This document shows, piece by piece, positions 36,745-44,708 of a stretch of 64,000 nt of DNA. Below the pieces are notes generated by a model. That model did no database searches, was not told the origin of the DNA, and saw nothing but the letters and a program-made list of their open reading frames with translations. The translations under genes were made by a program, and so were the position numbers. The stretch's first letter is position 1. Each line of letters begins with the position of its first letter. Location of the stretch: assembly GCF_029953595.1 (NCBI RefSeq), contig NZ_CP124535.1, forward strand, positions 2,835,001 through 2,899,000, read 5' to 3'. Source of the DNA: Fuscovulum ytuae. Its GTDB lineage: Bacteria > Pseudomonadota > Alphaproteobacteria > Rhodobacterales > Rhodobacteraceae.

Positions 36745-38624
36745 GCCAACCAAACCCGCGCATAGGGCGGCAGCACGATATTGCCGTGATGCGTCTCGAC
36801 CGGATGATCCGACAACTCATCCCACAGCCGCGTTGCACCTTGGGCCCGCGCCCAAGCTTCTGGCACATGGGCCCAGCTTTCCGCAAAGTTGAACAGACAA
36901 AGCAGCGTCCCCGTCGGGGCATCGCGGCGGAAGGCAAAGACCTGCGCGCTTTCACATGTCACCACACGGATCGGGTACGCCGCATGCAGGGCTACCGTCG
37001 CCCGCCGCCGCGCAAGGATGTGGCGCAGCCCCAGCCAAACGCGTGAGGCATGGCTGCGCCCCTCATGCCGTGCCTCGGCTGCCGCCCAATCCATCCGCGG
37101 GCGATGGATCCAGCGGCTGTCATGGGCATGTTCCGGCACGTCAAGATAACCATAATCATTCGGAAGGGCGAGTTCGTCGCCCATATAGATCAACGGGATC
37201 CCGCCCCATGCCGCAATCAGGGCATGGCCCATCAAGACACGCTGCACCGCAAGTTCCGCCCCTGCCACGTCGCCCGTCGCCTCGGCCTGTTCCAGCCCTG
37301 CCAGGGCTGCGAATGTACCGGAAATGCGCTTGTCCCCCGTTGCCGGGTTCACCTGAAACAGCGTGCCGCGCGCGAAACTGCCGGGGAAGGTGCCGTCGTA
37401 GAAATCCGACAGAAAAGCGCGATGCGCAGGCCCGGAAAGGTTCAGTGCCGCAGCATCCTCATCCGTTACGGCCCAGCCGATATCGTCATGACAGCGGATA
37501 TAGGTGGCATAGGTCGCATTGGTCAGCCGGTCGGGGAAATGCGTGCCCATCACATGCGTCATCAGCCGCGTGTCGCGGGTGGCGAGCGCCGACCAGAATT
37601 GCACCATCAGGCTGTTGTGATAGGCAAGATTGCCTTCCTTACCGTCATGCCGCCCACGCCCAAGATAGGGCAGCATCTCGGCGGGTGCGACGATGGCCTC
37701 TTCCAGATGCAGGACAGCGGGACATGCGATCCTGCACACCGCCCGCAGCGCCTGAAGCAGCATATGCACTTCTGGTTCCGATTGGCACCGGGTGCCCATC
37801 CGCTTCCACATGAAGGCCACGGCATCCAGACGCAGCACATCCACGCCGCGATTGGCGAGGAAAAGCATGATCTCGGCAATCTCAAGGAACACCTGAGGAT
37901 TGGCCCAGTTCAGGTCCCATTGATGTTCGTTGAAGGTGGTCCAGACCCATTTCCCGAAGTCCGGGTAATGGGTGAAATTCCCCGGCGCGTTGTCGGGAAA
38001 CACCTCGACCAGCGTTTCCTCATAGCGCTTTGGAAGATCGGGTGTGTCGAACATCAGGTAATAGTCCTGATATTTCGCATCACCCTTGGCGGCCTTTTTC
38101 GCCCAGGCATGCTCCTTGGCGGTGTGGTTCAGAACAAGGTCGACACAGACGGAAATCCCACGCTTACGCAGCTCCGCCGTAACGGCCTCGAAGTCCGACA
38201 TCGTGCCATAGGCCGGGTTGATCGCGCGGTAATCCATAACCGAATAGCCGCCGTCGCTATCGCCCGGGCGGGGTTTCAGGCAGGGCATGAAATGGATGTA
38301 ATTGACCCCCAGCTCCTGCAGATAATCCAGCTTTTCCAGAACCTTGGGCAGCGTTCCGGCAAAGCGGTCGATATAAAAGACATAGCCCGCCATGTCGGGG
38401 CGCTGAAACCAGTCGGGTTCCAGATCCCGCTTCAGGTCCAACCGCTTCAGATCGGGCGCGCGATCTGCCCATGCCTTCCGCATCGACTTGAGAAGCGCAT
38501 CATGAAAGCCTGCATAATCCGGCCGTGCACCGTAAAGCGCCTCAAGCATCGGCCAGAGGTCCGGCGCACTGCGGGCAAGGCGCAGGTCAAAGATGTCGTC
38601 ATCCGAAGATGGCGTGCGGGCCAT
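36741..38624 (-). CDS. Alpha-amylase family GH13 enzyme, amylosucrase-like
   Basis: 627 residues, close to known amylosucrases (about 630-650), behind a GGGGAGGA site. An N-terminal helical domain is followed by the (beta/alpha)8 barrel. The region I motif is VDLVLNHT, the nucleophile Asp is in DVLRLDAVAF, the acid/base Glu is in HLEEAIVAP, and the third acid is in CHDDIGWA; HDDIGW is typical of amylosucrases. Amylosucrase makes an alpha-1,4-glucan from sucrose; sucrose hydrolase is an alternative. No signal peptide. It follows the L,D-transpeptidase gene by 57 bases. No glycogen or sucrose genes are adjacent. Confidence 0.82.
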   Translation of the reverse strand: MARTPSSDDDIFDLRLARSAPDLWPMLEALYGARPDYAGFHDALLKSMRKAWADRAPDLKRLDLKRDLEPDWFQRPDMAGYVFYIDRFAGTLPKVLEKLDYLQELGVNYIHFMPCLKPRPGDSDGGYSVMDYRAINPAYGTMSDFEAVTAELRKRGISVCVDLVLNHTAKEHAWAKKAAKGDAKYQDYYLMFDTPDLPKRYEETLVEVFPDNAPGNFTHYPDFGKWVWTTFNEHQWDLNWANPQVFLEIAEIMLFLANRGVDVLRLDAVAFMWKRMGTRCQSEPEVHMLLQALRAVCRIACPAVLHLEEAIVAPAEMLPYLGRGRHDGKEGNLAYHNSLMVQFWSALATRDTRLMTHVMGTHFPDRLTNATYATYIRCHDDIGWAVTDEDAAALNLSGPAHRAFLSDFYDGTFPGSFARGTLFQVNPATGDKRISGTFAALAGLEQAEATGDVAGAELAVQRVLMGHALIAAWGGIPLIYMGDELALPNDYGYLDVPEHAHDSRWIHRPRMDWAAAEARHEGRSHASRVWLGLRHILARRRATVALHAAYPIRVVTCESAQVFAFRRDAPTGTLLCLFNFAESWAHVPEAWARAQGATRLWDELSDHPVETHHGNIVLPPYARVWLA

Positions 38625-38681
38625 GATGTCCTCCCCTATCGGGGGAACATTAGGGCTTCCAAAGCGGTTTGGAAAGCGGAT

Positions 38682-39191
38682 TCAAAGGCGGATCACCAGA
38701 CGGCTTTCATGGCGAATGCGGTTCGCGATCCAAAGCAGGTCTGTGCGCCCGAAAGCCACGCATCCCGCCGTGCCCCGCCGCGGACGCCGCCATGTATGGA
38801 CGAAGATCGCCGATCCCCGGCCCGGTTCCGCCTGCGGCCAGTTCCAATCCGTCAGCAGGATCAAGTCATACATCGGATCGGGTCGCGTCAGCCGTTCATG
38901 CGACCAGCCATGCGGTGCCCGGACCATCAGGTTGTAGTCCGGGTCTTTCGGATCGTCCGACCACAGGTCTGATGGTCCGAAGGGCAGCGCCCAGTCGGGC
39001 AGTTCTGCCGCCGACAGCCGGTCGGGGCGATAGAGCATTCCGACAAAACGATGCACCCCGGCAGGCGTCGCCCCGTCCCCTTCACGTTTCATGCGCGCCG
39101 GAACGATTCCAGTTCGCCCAATGGAACATGGAAAGCTCCGCCCCATGAACCGCGCGCCCCAAGGGCCCACGACCAGATCAGACGGCTTCAC
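38682..39191 (-). CDS. L,D-transpeptidase (YkuD) family protein
   Basis: 169 residues with a GTG start that overlaps the ribA stop (GTGA). The catalytic motif is IFVHTWRRPRRGTAGCVAF, matching HX(n)GC with Cys as nucleophile. It begins with a strand like those of YkuD domains (VGPWGARFMGRSFPCSIGR). No signal peptide is visible. Such short cytoplasm-style YkuD proteins are frequent in this order and their peptidoglycan role is not proven. Confidence 0.8.
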   Translation of the reverse strand: MKPSDLVVGPWGARFMGRSFPCSIGRTGIVPARMKREGDGATPAGVHRFVGMLYRPDRLSAAELPDWALPFGPSDLWSDDPKDPDYNLMVRAPHGWSHERLTRPDPMYDLILLTDWNWPQAEPGRGSAIFVHTWRRPRRGTAGCVAFGRTDLLWIANRIRHESRLVIRL

Positions 39192-40288
39192 AGAAGATGC
39201 CCCGACTTCGCAGCCTTGGTCGCCAGATAGGCCGCGTTTTCATCCGTCTTCCCCACCTTCAGCGGCACACGTTCCGCCACCGCCACGCCGCAGCTTTCCA
39301 TCATCGCCATCTTGCGCGGGTTGTTGGTAAGCAGCCGGACCGAAGCAAAGCCCATCTTCCGCAGGATGCCGGCACCAATGCGGAAATCACGTTCGTCATC
39401 TTCGAACCCAAGGCGATGGTTCGCCTCCACCGTATCGAAACCCTGATCCTGCAACGAATAGGCGCGCATCTTGTTGGCAAGGCCGATGCCCCGGCCCTCC
39501 TGATTAAGGTAAAGCAGAACGCCCGCGCCTTCCTCGCCCATATGCGCCAAGGCTGCGCGCAATTGCGGGCCGCAGTCGCATTTCAGGCTGCCCAGAACGT
39601 CACCTGTGAAACAGGCGGAATGCAGCCTTGCCAGTACGGGCTGGCTGCGGTCGGGTCTGCCGATCTCAATCGCGTAATGCTCTTCCCCGCCATCCTCTGG
39701 GCGGAAGATATGAACCCTTCCCGCCTGCGCCGCCTGCATCGGAAGGCGTGCGTTGACCACCGGATGCAAGGGCGACATGCGGGCCAGCTCTGGGACGATC
39801 TCGGCCAAAGGCAGCAGGGTAAGGGCGTTCTCTTCCGCCACGGCCAAGCCATGCGCCACGGGCACCAGCAGGGCGGCGGGCAGAAGATGGGCGGATTTCA
39901 CCAATTGCAGCGCGGCGCGGTGCAGGGCCGAGGACCCCTCGCGCAGGCTGCGCAACGGGCCCTTCAGCGGCACGCGCAGATCATCCGCCGGATCGGCCAG
40001 CGCACGCAGCCACTCTACTCCCATCCCTTCGGGCACAAGAATGCGCGCGATATCGCCGTCATAGGCGGGGGTCTTCAAGGTCTCGGCCCGCCGCGCCGTG
40101 AGCGCCAGTTCCGGCTGACCCAGCGCACGCAGGGCGGCAAGGCGCGCAGGCTCCAACGCCTCTACCGCCACGATCAACATCGCACGGCCATCCCCCGTCA
40201 TTACCACAGGAACACCCATGCGCAGGTCGCCGCGCGCGCGGGCCAGCCGTTCGATGGGGGAGGGGGCAAGGGGGGCGGGTCGGGTCAT
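39188..40288 (-). CDS. ribA: GTP cyclohydrolase II
   Basis: 366 residues from the ATG at 40288; an upstream in-frame ATG at 40411 is not favoured. The C-terminal half is RibA, with zinc ligands in CFTGDVLGSLKCDCG (about residues 230-244) and the YLNQEGRGIGL catalytic segment. The N-terminal about 170 residues lack DHBP synthase motifs. It catalyses the first step of riboflavin synthesis (GTP to the diaminopyrimidinone). It is coupled to the L,D-transpeptidase by a 4-base overlap. Confidence 0.9.
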   Translation of the reverse strand: MTRPAPLAPSPIERLARARGDLRMGVPVVMTGDGRAMLIVAVEALEPARLAALRALGQPELALTARRAETLKTPAYDGDIARILVPEGMGVEWLRALADPADDLRVPLKGPLRSLREGSSALHRAALQLVKSAHLLPAALLVPVAHGLAVAEENALTLLPLAEIVPELARMSPLHPVVNARLPMQAAQAGRVHIFRPEDGGEEHYAIEIGRPDRSQPVLARLHSACFTGDVLGSLKCDCGPQLRAALAHMGEEGAGVLLYLNQEGRGIGLANKMRAYSLQDQGFDTVEANHRLGFEDDERDFRIGAGILRKMGFASVRLLTNNPRKMAMMESCGVAVAERVPLKVGKTDENAAYLATKAAKSGHLL

Positions 40289-40456
40289 ATCTGGGTCCTC
40301 TGCCGCCCTATCTAGGTCGCGCCATGGGAAAAGTGAAATATTCCCTCGCAACTTGACACATCCGCGTGAGAGGACCGTCGCAATTCTTGCCGGAAAGGCG
40401 CGTCTCGCCAATGTGTTGCAAGACGAAGATGCCGCACAAGACGGACGGAGCTTGCA

Positions 40457-41143
40457 ATGGGCACCCTAAGAAAGATTCTGCTGGTCGATGATGACGACGA
40501 CCTGCGCGAGGCGCTGAGCGAACAGCTCGTCATGACCGAAGACTTTGACGTCTTCGAAGCCCGCACCGGGGCAGAGGGGATGGAAAAGGCCAAAGCCGGT
40601 CTTTACGACCTCGTGATCCTGGATGTGGGTCTTCCCGATACCGATGGTCGCGAACTGTGCCGCCGGATGCGCAAGGCTGGCGTGAAGTGCCCGGTCCTGA
40701 TGCTGACGGGACATGATTCGGATGCTGATACGATTCTGGGCCTTGATGCCGGGGCCAACGACTATGTGACGAAGCCTTTCAAGTTCCCAGTGTTGCTTGC
40801 GCGCATCAGGGCGCAGCTGCGCCAGCACGAACAATCCGAAGACGCGATCTTCCAGCTGGGCCCCTACACCTTCAAGCCCGCGCAGAAGATGCTGGTCGAT
40901 GAAAAGGAAAAGAAAATCCGGCTGACGGAGAAGGAAACCAATATCCTGAAGTTCCTTTATCGCGCGCAACAAGGCGTTGTGGCTCGCGACGTGCTGCTGC
41001 ATGAGGTCTGGGGATACAATGCCGGGGTGACCACTCATACGCTGGAAACCCATATTTACCGCCTGCGGCAGAAGATCGAACCCGATCCGTCAAATGCCCG
41101 CCTGCTCGTGACCGAAAGTGGCGGTTACAGATTGGTGGCCTAA
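40457..41143 (+). CDS. OmpR/PhoB-family response regulator
   Basis: 228 residues. The receiver domain has acidic residues D11-D15, phospho-acceptor D56 (YDLVILDVGLPD), LMLTGHD and the DYVTKPF Lys. The C-terminal winged helix carries LTEKETNILKFLY and THTLETHIYRLRQKIE. It is probably a transcription factor; no kinase gene is adjacent. It is divergent from ribA across 168 bases. The downstream hairpin-rich region may end its transcript and also contains candidate small RNAs. Confidence 0.9.
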   Translation: MGTLRKILLVDDDDDLREALSEQLVMTEDFDVFEARTGAEGMEKAKAGLYDLVILDVGLPDTDGRELCRRMRKAGVKCPVLMLTGHDSDADTILGLDAGANDYVTKPFKFPVLLARIRAQLRQHEQSEDAIFQLGPYTFKPAQKMLVDEKEKKIRLTEKETNILKFLYRAQQGVVARDVLLHEVWGYNAGVTTHTLETHIYRLRQKIEPDPSNARLLVTESGGYRLVA

Positions 41144-41181
41144 GGGTCTTATTGTCGCCGGATTCACTACCTATTTAGAGT

Positions 41182-41286
41182 TTCATGCGAGATTGATCGC
41201 ATGAAGGGTTCCCCTCGCCGTGTCGGGGTTATGACACGGCATCCTCCCTGTTGGACTTGGCCGGGCGCAATGCCCGGCCTTTTTTT
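41182..41286 (+). ncRNA. Candidate small RNA 1 (CCTCCC-motif RNA with terminator)
   Basis: Between the response regulator and the next ORF, three hairpins follow each other. They are TTCATGCGA/TCGCATGAA (41182-41205), GCCGTGTC/GACACGGC with a GGGGTTAT loop (41217-41240), and the terminator GGCCGGGC/GCCCGGCC (41259-41279) followed by seven T. The unpaired stretch between the last two contains CCTCCCTGTTGGACT (41243-41257). The same 15-mer recurs at 41412 in the same setting. CCUCCC can pair with Shine-Dalgarno sequences, as in CcsR/alpha-r14-type RNAs. The 5' end and promoter are not fixed; the first hairpin could instead belong to the upstream mRNA. Confidence 0.5.
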
Positions 41287-41383
41287 CTGCCGAATCGCTG
41301 CGGCCGGTATCTGTTTCCGTTTGGCTAACAATGGCGCAAGATTGTTGACTCACCCAATCGCAGGCTGTGCCGTTCTCTTTCAT

Positions 41384-41460
41384 TGCAACCTGCCATCTGC
41401 GCGGGGTTGCACCTCCCTGTTGGACTGGACGCCCGGGCGCGCTTTGCCCGGGCATTTTTT
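41384..41460 (+). ncRNA. Candidate small RNA 2 (paralogue of the preceding)
   Basis: TGCAACC (41384-41390) and GGTTGCA (41405-41411) enclose a 14-base loop. The identical 15-mer CCTCCCTGTTGGACT (41412-41426) comes next, then the terminator GCCCGGGC/GCCCGGGC (41431-41453) and six T. The order hairpin, CCTCCC core, GC terminator matches copy 1, 169 bases upstream, although the hairpin sequences differ. That pattern suggests a duplicated RNA gene rather than chance. TTGACT at 41345-41350 may be a -35, without a good -10. Confidence 0.5.
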
Positions 41461-41578
41461 CTGCAACCGCTCGCCACTTATACCTCAGTATATCGCGATA
41501 GGCTTTGGCGACCGCCCGAACCTCGCCTAAAAGAGCCTGCCGCCACCCGCTTGGCGGTCTGTTTCAGTGGAGAGTTCC

Positions 41579-41890
41579 ATGCGTATCCCCGTTGCGGTCG
41601 CCGTCGCCTTGGCCGCCACCCCGGTCTTTGCCGAAGACCTCGTCTTCACCCTGATCAACGACAGTTCCCACACGATCGTCGAAATGAACGTCTCGCCCAT
41701 CGACGAAGAGTTGTGGGGCGAAAACATCCTGACCGTCGACGCCGTCGAACCCGGCATGTCGGGCGACATCACCATCGCTGATGGCCTCGATGTCTGCGAC
41801 TATGACCTTCGCTTCGTCAGCGATGAAGGGATCGAGGCAACAAAATCCCAGAACCTGTGTGAGATCAACACCTTCACGATCAACGACTGA
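41579..41890 (+). CDS. Small secreted protein of unknown function
   Basis: 103 residues from the ATG behind GGAGAG. An N-terminal signal peptide (MRIPVAVAVALAATPVFA) precedes an acidic mature domain with LINDSSHTIVEMNV, EPGMSGDITI, and two cysteines in CDYDL and NLCEI that could form a disulfide. It is a periplasmic or secreted beta-rich protein. I do not recognise a functional family. The gene stands alone between the candidate small RNAs and an integrase remnant. Confidence 0.7.
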   Translation: MRIPVAVAVALAATPVFAEDLVFTLINDSSHTIVEMNVSPIDEELWGENILTVDAVEPGMSGDITIADGLDVCDYDLRFVSDEGIEATKSQNLCEINTFTIND

Positions 41891-41969
41891 TCGCAGCCTG
41901 GCCTGTGTCAGGGCGGCCGGCCCAAGGGTCGGCCGTCACTGGCAGGATCGGCAAAGAAAGCCGCAGGGG

Positions 41970-42332
41970 TTAGTGAGGACGCGCCACCTGCGCGTTCCGT
42001 CCTGCCAAAAGGTCAGCCACGATCTCGACCCGTTGATGCAGCGTATCTGGCAACAGATGCGCATACCGTTCGGTCATCGAGATGTGGTAATGACCCAAAA
42101 GCTTCTGCACCTCATAGATCGATGCCCCGCGGTTGATCAGAAGGCTCGCATAGGTGTGCCGCAGGTCGTGAATGCGCACGTCCTTCATCCCCAAACGCTT
42201 GCGCGCCCGATCCCATGCCAGATGAAAGCTGGTATAGGGCTTATTGAAACGGGGATTGAGGAACAGATACGAATCCTGCTGAACCGGCAGGTCAAGCTGT
42301 TGCGTGCGGAATCCTTTGGATTTGATGAGAGC
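41970..42332 (-). pseudogene. Tyrosine recombinase/phage integrase remnant (C-terminal part)
   Basis: The open frame of about 120 codons is bounded upstream by an in-frame TAG at 42333-42335. It encodes only the end of an integrase catalytic domain. The HDLRHTYASLL box (His-x-x-Arg), LLGHYHISMTERYAH (second His) and the nucleophilic Tyr are present. The core-binding domain and the first catalytic Arg are missing. No ATG with a ribosome-binding site precedes it. It is a decayed insertion, and no intact element or attachment-site pair was recognised. Confidence 0.8.
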
Positions 42333-42490
42333 CTATCCAAAACCCGCCAATCGCCCAAGCCTTGGCACAGCGCGGCGGTGAAGGCCTGGGCGTCCGGACG
42401 ATCGTTCGATCCGCCCTCGGCTTGCGAAGCCCGGCGCAGCGGCCTAGCTTGCCGGGCCGATCCCACGAATGACGCGCAAAGGTCAGCCTC

Positions 42491-43273
42491 ATGAAAATCG
42501 CCACTTGGAACATCAATTCCGTCCGCCTGCGCGAAGGTCTGGTGGCGCGCCTGATGCAGGAAGAGGCCCCCGATGTGCTGTGCCTGCAGGAATGCAAAAG
42601 CCCTGTCGAAAAAATCCCGGTCGAGGCGTTTCAGGCCCTTGGCTATACCCACATGGTTGCCCGGGGGCAAAAGGGCTATAACGGCGTGGCGATCCTGTCC
42701 AAAATGCCGCTGACAGATGCGGGATCGGTGGATTTCGCGGGACTCGGCCATGCCCGCCACGTTGCCGCACGGCTCGAAAACGGGCTGACGATCCACAACT
42801 GCTATGTCCCCGCAGGCGGCGATATCCCGGAGCGGACGGAAAACGAAAAGTTTGGCCAAAAACTCGATTACCTCACCCATCTGCGCGACCATTTCCATGC
42901 CGAGAAGCCTGCGAAATCCATCCTTGTCGGCGATCTGAACATTGCGCCCCGCGAAGATGATGTCTGGTCGCATAAGCAATTGCTGAAGATCGTCAGCCAC
43001 ACGCCGATCGAAGTGGAACATCTGGGCGCCGCCCAGGATGCTGGGGGATGGGTCGATGTCACGCGGCAGGATATCCCGTCGGGCCTGCTTTATTCCTGGT
43101 GGTCCTACCGTGCCGCAGATTGGGATGCCGCGGATAAAGGGCGGCGCCTTGATCACATCTGGGCCACGCCCGATATCGCCGGGGCCGCGCATGGCAGCCG
43201 CATCCTGCGGCCCTGCCGCGGATGGGAACAGCCGTCCGACCATGTTCCCGTCTTTGCGAGCTTTGACCTCTGA
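42491..43273 (+). CDS. xth: Exodeoxyribonuclease III
   Basis: 260 residues, full length. MKIATWNINSVR opens the endonuclease/exonuclease/phosphatase fold, LCLQECK holds the metal-binding Glu, LVGDLNIAP the catalytic Asp/Asn, and SDHVPVFASF the terminal Asp-His. It cleaves at abasic sites and degrades DNA 3' to 5' in base-excision repair. It lies next to the integrase remnant, in the opposite orientation. Confidence 0.93.
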   Translation: MKIATWNINSVRLREGLVARLMQEEAPDVLCLQECKSPVEKIPVEAFQALGYTHMVARGQKGYNGVAILSKMPLTDAGSVDFAGLGHARHVAARLENGLTIHNCYVPAGGDIPERTENEKFGQKLDYLTHLRDHFHAEKPAKSILVGDLNIAPREDDVWSHKQLLKIVSHTPIEVEHLGAAQDAGGWVDVTRQDIPSGLLYSWWSYRAADWDAADKGRRLDHIWATPDIAGAAHGSRILRPCRGWEQPSDHVPVFASFDL

Positions 43274-43337
43274 TCCCCTTTCGCGCGGCGATGGTTCTGC
43301 TAATCCATGATCCGCAACGGCAAGACGGAGCCGGACC

Positions 43338-43568
43338 GTGCTGACCTATCTCATGCTGCGCGACACGCGCCCGCGCCCCCGATTCTATCGGGTTGAGGTC
43401 AGCTATAACCTGTTCGGTGAATATTCGGTGCTGAGGGAATGGGGCCAGCGGGGCAAGCGTGGGCAAGCTCTGCTGGTATGGTTTTCAAACCTGCGCGAGG
43501 CCTGTCTTGCGGCAGAACGCTGGCGCAAGCGGGCAGGGCGGCGCGGCTATTGCGCCACGGAAGGATAA
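43338..43568 (+). CDS. WGR-domain protein
   Basis: 76 residues, starting at GTG 43338 or possibly ATG 43353. It consists of a WGR domain: FYRVEVSYNLFGEYSVLREWGQRGKRG-type strand order, with the Trp-Gly-Arg motif in EWGQRG. Stand-alone WGR proteins of this size are common in Rhodobacteraceae; in larger proteins the domain contacts nucleic acid. It lies 3 bases upstream of the saccharopine dehydrogenase gene, so is probably co-transcribed. Confidence 0.8.
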   Translation: MLTYLMLRDTRPRPRFYRVEVSYNLFGEYSVLREWGQRGKRGQALLVWFSNLREACLAAERWRKRAGRRGYCATEG

Positions 43569-43571
43569 AGC

Positions 43572-44621
43572 ATGACGCATCTCTGGGTCCGGGCGGAACA
43601 GCGTCCAAATGAAGAACGGGTCGGGCTGACGCCCGAAGGTGCTGCCGCGCTGGTCAAGGCAGGGCTGCATGTGTCGGTCGAGGAATCGTCGGTCCGCGCC
43701 ATCCCGATCGATGGCTACAAAGCCGCGGGATGTGAGATCGTCGCTGAAAACCTGTGGCCCAATGCCCCGCGCGACGCCATCATCTTTGGCCTCAAGGAAT
43801 TGCCCGAAGACGGCACGCCGCTCATCCATCGCCACATCATGTTTGGCCATGCCTATAAGGGCCAGCCTGCCGGGCGCGAATTGTTGAAACGGTTCAAGGC
43901 AGGCGGCGGCACTCTTTACGATCTGGAATACCTGGTCGACGAAACTGGGCGGCGCGTTGCCGCCTTTGGCTATTGGGCGGGTTTCGCCGGGGCTGCTGTC
44001 GCCCTGAAATGCTGGGCGGCGCAGCGGCGCGGCGGCATTGCGGGGCCAGTGGCCAAATATCCCGGCCGCTCCGCGCTGATCGCCGATCTGGAACGGGAAA
44101 TGGCAGGGATGGCCCGCCCCCGTGCCATCGTCATCGGGGCGCTGGGCCGTGTCGGCACCGGGGCATCAGACCTCTGCACCCAGATGGGGGTGGCCGTCAC
44201 CAAATGGGACATGGCCGAAACCGCGAGCGGCGGGCCTTTCCCCGAGGTTCTGGCCCATGAGATCTTCCTCAACTGCATCCTTGCCCGCCCCGGCTGCCCG
44301 GTCTTCGTTCCTGCCAGCGCGAAGACCGATCCCCGCGCGCTGACCGTGATCGGGGACATCGCCTGCGATCCGACCTCCGATTTCTCGCCCATCAAGGTCT
44401 ATGATCGTGCGACGGATTGGGACGCGCCTGCGCTGCGCGTGGCGGAAGATCCGCCACTTGATGTAACGGCGATCGACAACCTGCCGTCCCTCCTGCCCGT
44501 CGAGAGCAGCGAGGATTACGCAGGCCAGCTTTTGCCCAGCCTGATGACGCTGACCGATCTGACAGCAGGGGTTTGGGGGCGGGCAAAGGTGGAATACGAC
44601 CGCCATATCGCTACGCTGTGA
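43572..44621 (+). CDS. Saccharopine dehydrogenase (NAD+, L-lysine-forming)-like
   Basis: 349 residues, near the length of fungal LYS1. The N-terminal alanine-dehydrogenase-like domain (RAEQRPNEERVGLTPEGAAAL) has Lys/Glu positions typical of the family. It continues with FGHAYKGQP and a Rossmann region (VIGALGRVGTGASDL). It interconverts saccharopine with lysine and 2-oxoglutarate, using NAD. With the next gene it suggests saccharopine-route lysine metabolism. The genes are separated by 87 bases containing a palindromic repeat. Confidence 0.85.
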   Translation: MTHLWVRAEQRPNEERVGLTPEGAAALVKAGLHVSVEESSVRAIPIDGYKAAGCEIVAENLWPNAPRDAIIFGLKELPEDGTPLIHRHIMFGHAYKGQPAGRELLKRFKAGGGTLYDLEYLVDETGRRVAAFGYWAGFAGAAVALKCWAAQRRGGIAGPVAKYPGRSALIADLEREMAGMARPRAIVIGALGRVGTGASDLCTQMGVAVTKWDMAETASGGPFPEVLAHEIFLNCILARPGCPVFVPASAKTDPRALTVIGDIACDPTSDFSPIKVYDRATDWDAPALRVAEDPPLDVTAIDNLPSLLPVESSEDYAGQLLPSLMTLTDLTAGVWGRAKVEYDRHIATL

Positions 44622-44631
44622 CGCAATAGGA

Positions 44632-44677
44632 CAAATTCCTGCGACGGAATTTGCAAAGATCTTCGAAGAATTTTCGC
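44632..44677. repeat. Twin-palindrome dispersed element (copy B)
   Basis: CAAATTCC (44632-44639) and GGAATTTG (44646-44653) are followed by an imperfect palindrome centred on TCTTCGAAGA (44660-44669). AAATTCCT, GGAATTTGCAAA and the TTCGAA centre match copy A at 15517-15559. Confidence 0.6.
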
Positions 44678-44708
44678 GGGGCAAAGCTCAGCGTAGGAGG
44701 ACAAAGAC

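Noticed and set aside
37050-38972. 640-codon + strand ORF opposite the amylosucrase-like gene
   Set aside because: Antisense shadow, as the GH13 catalytic motifs are all in the minus frame.
40353-40358. TTGACA as a promoter of the OmpR-type regulator
   Set aside because: No convincing -10 at 16-18 bases downstream, so no promoter is called.
42185-43243. Long minus-strand ORF over xth, a possible extension of the integrase
   Set aside because: It is in another frame than the recombinase remnant and is an antisense shadow of xth.
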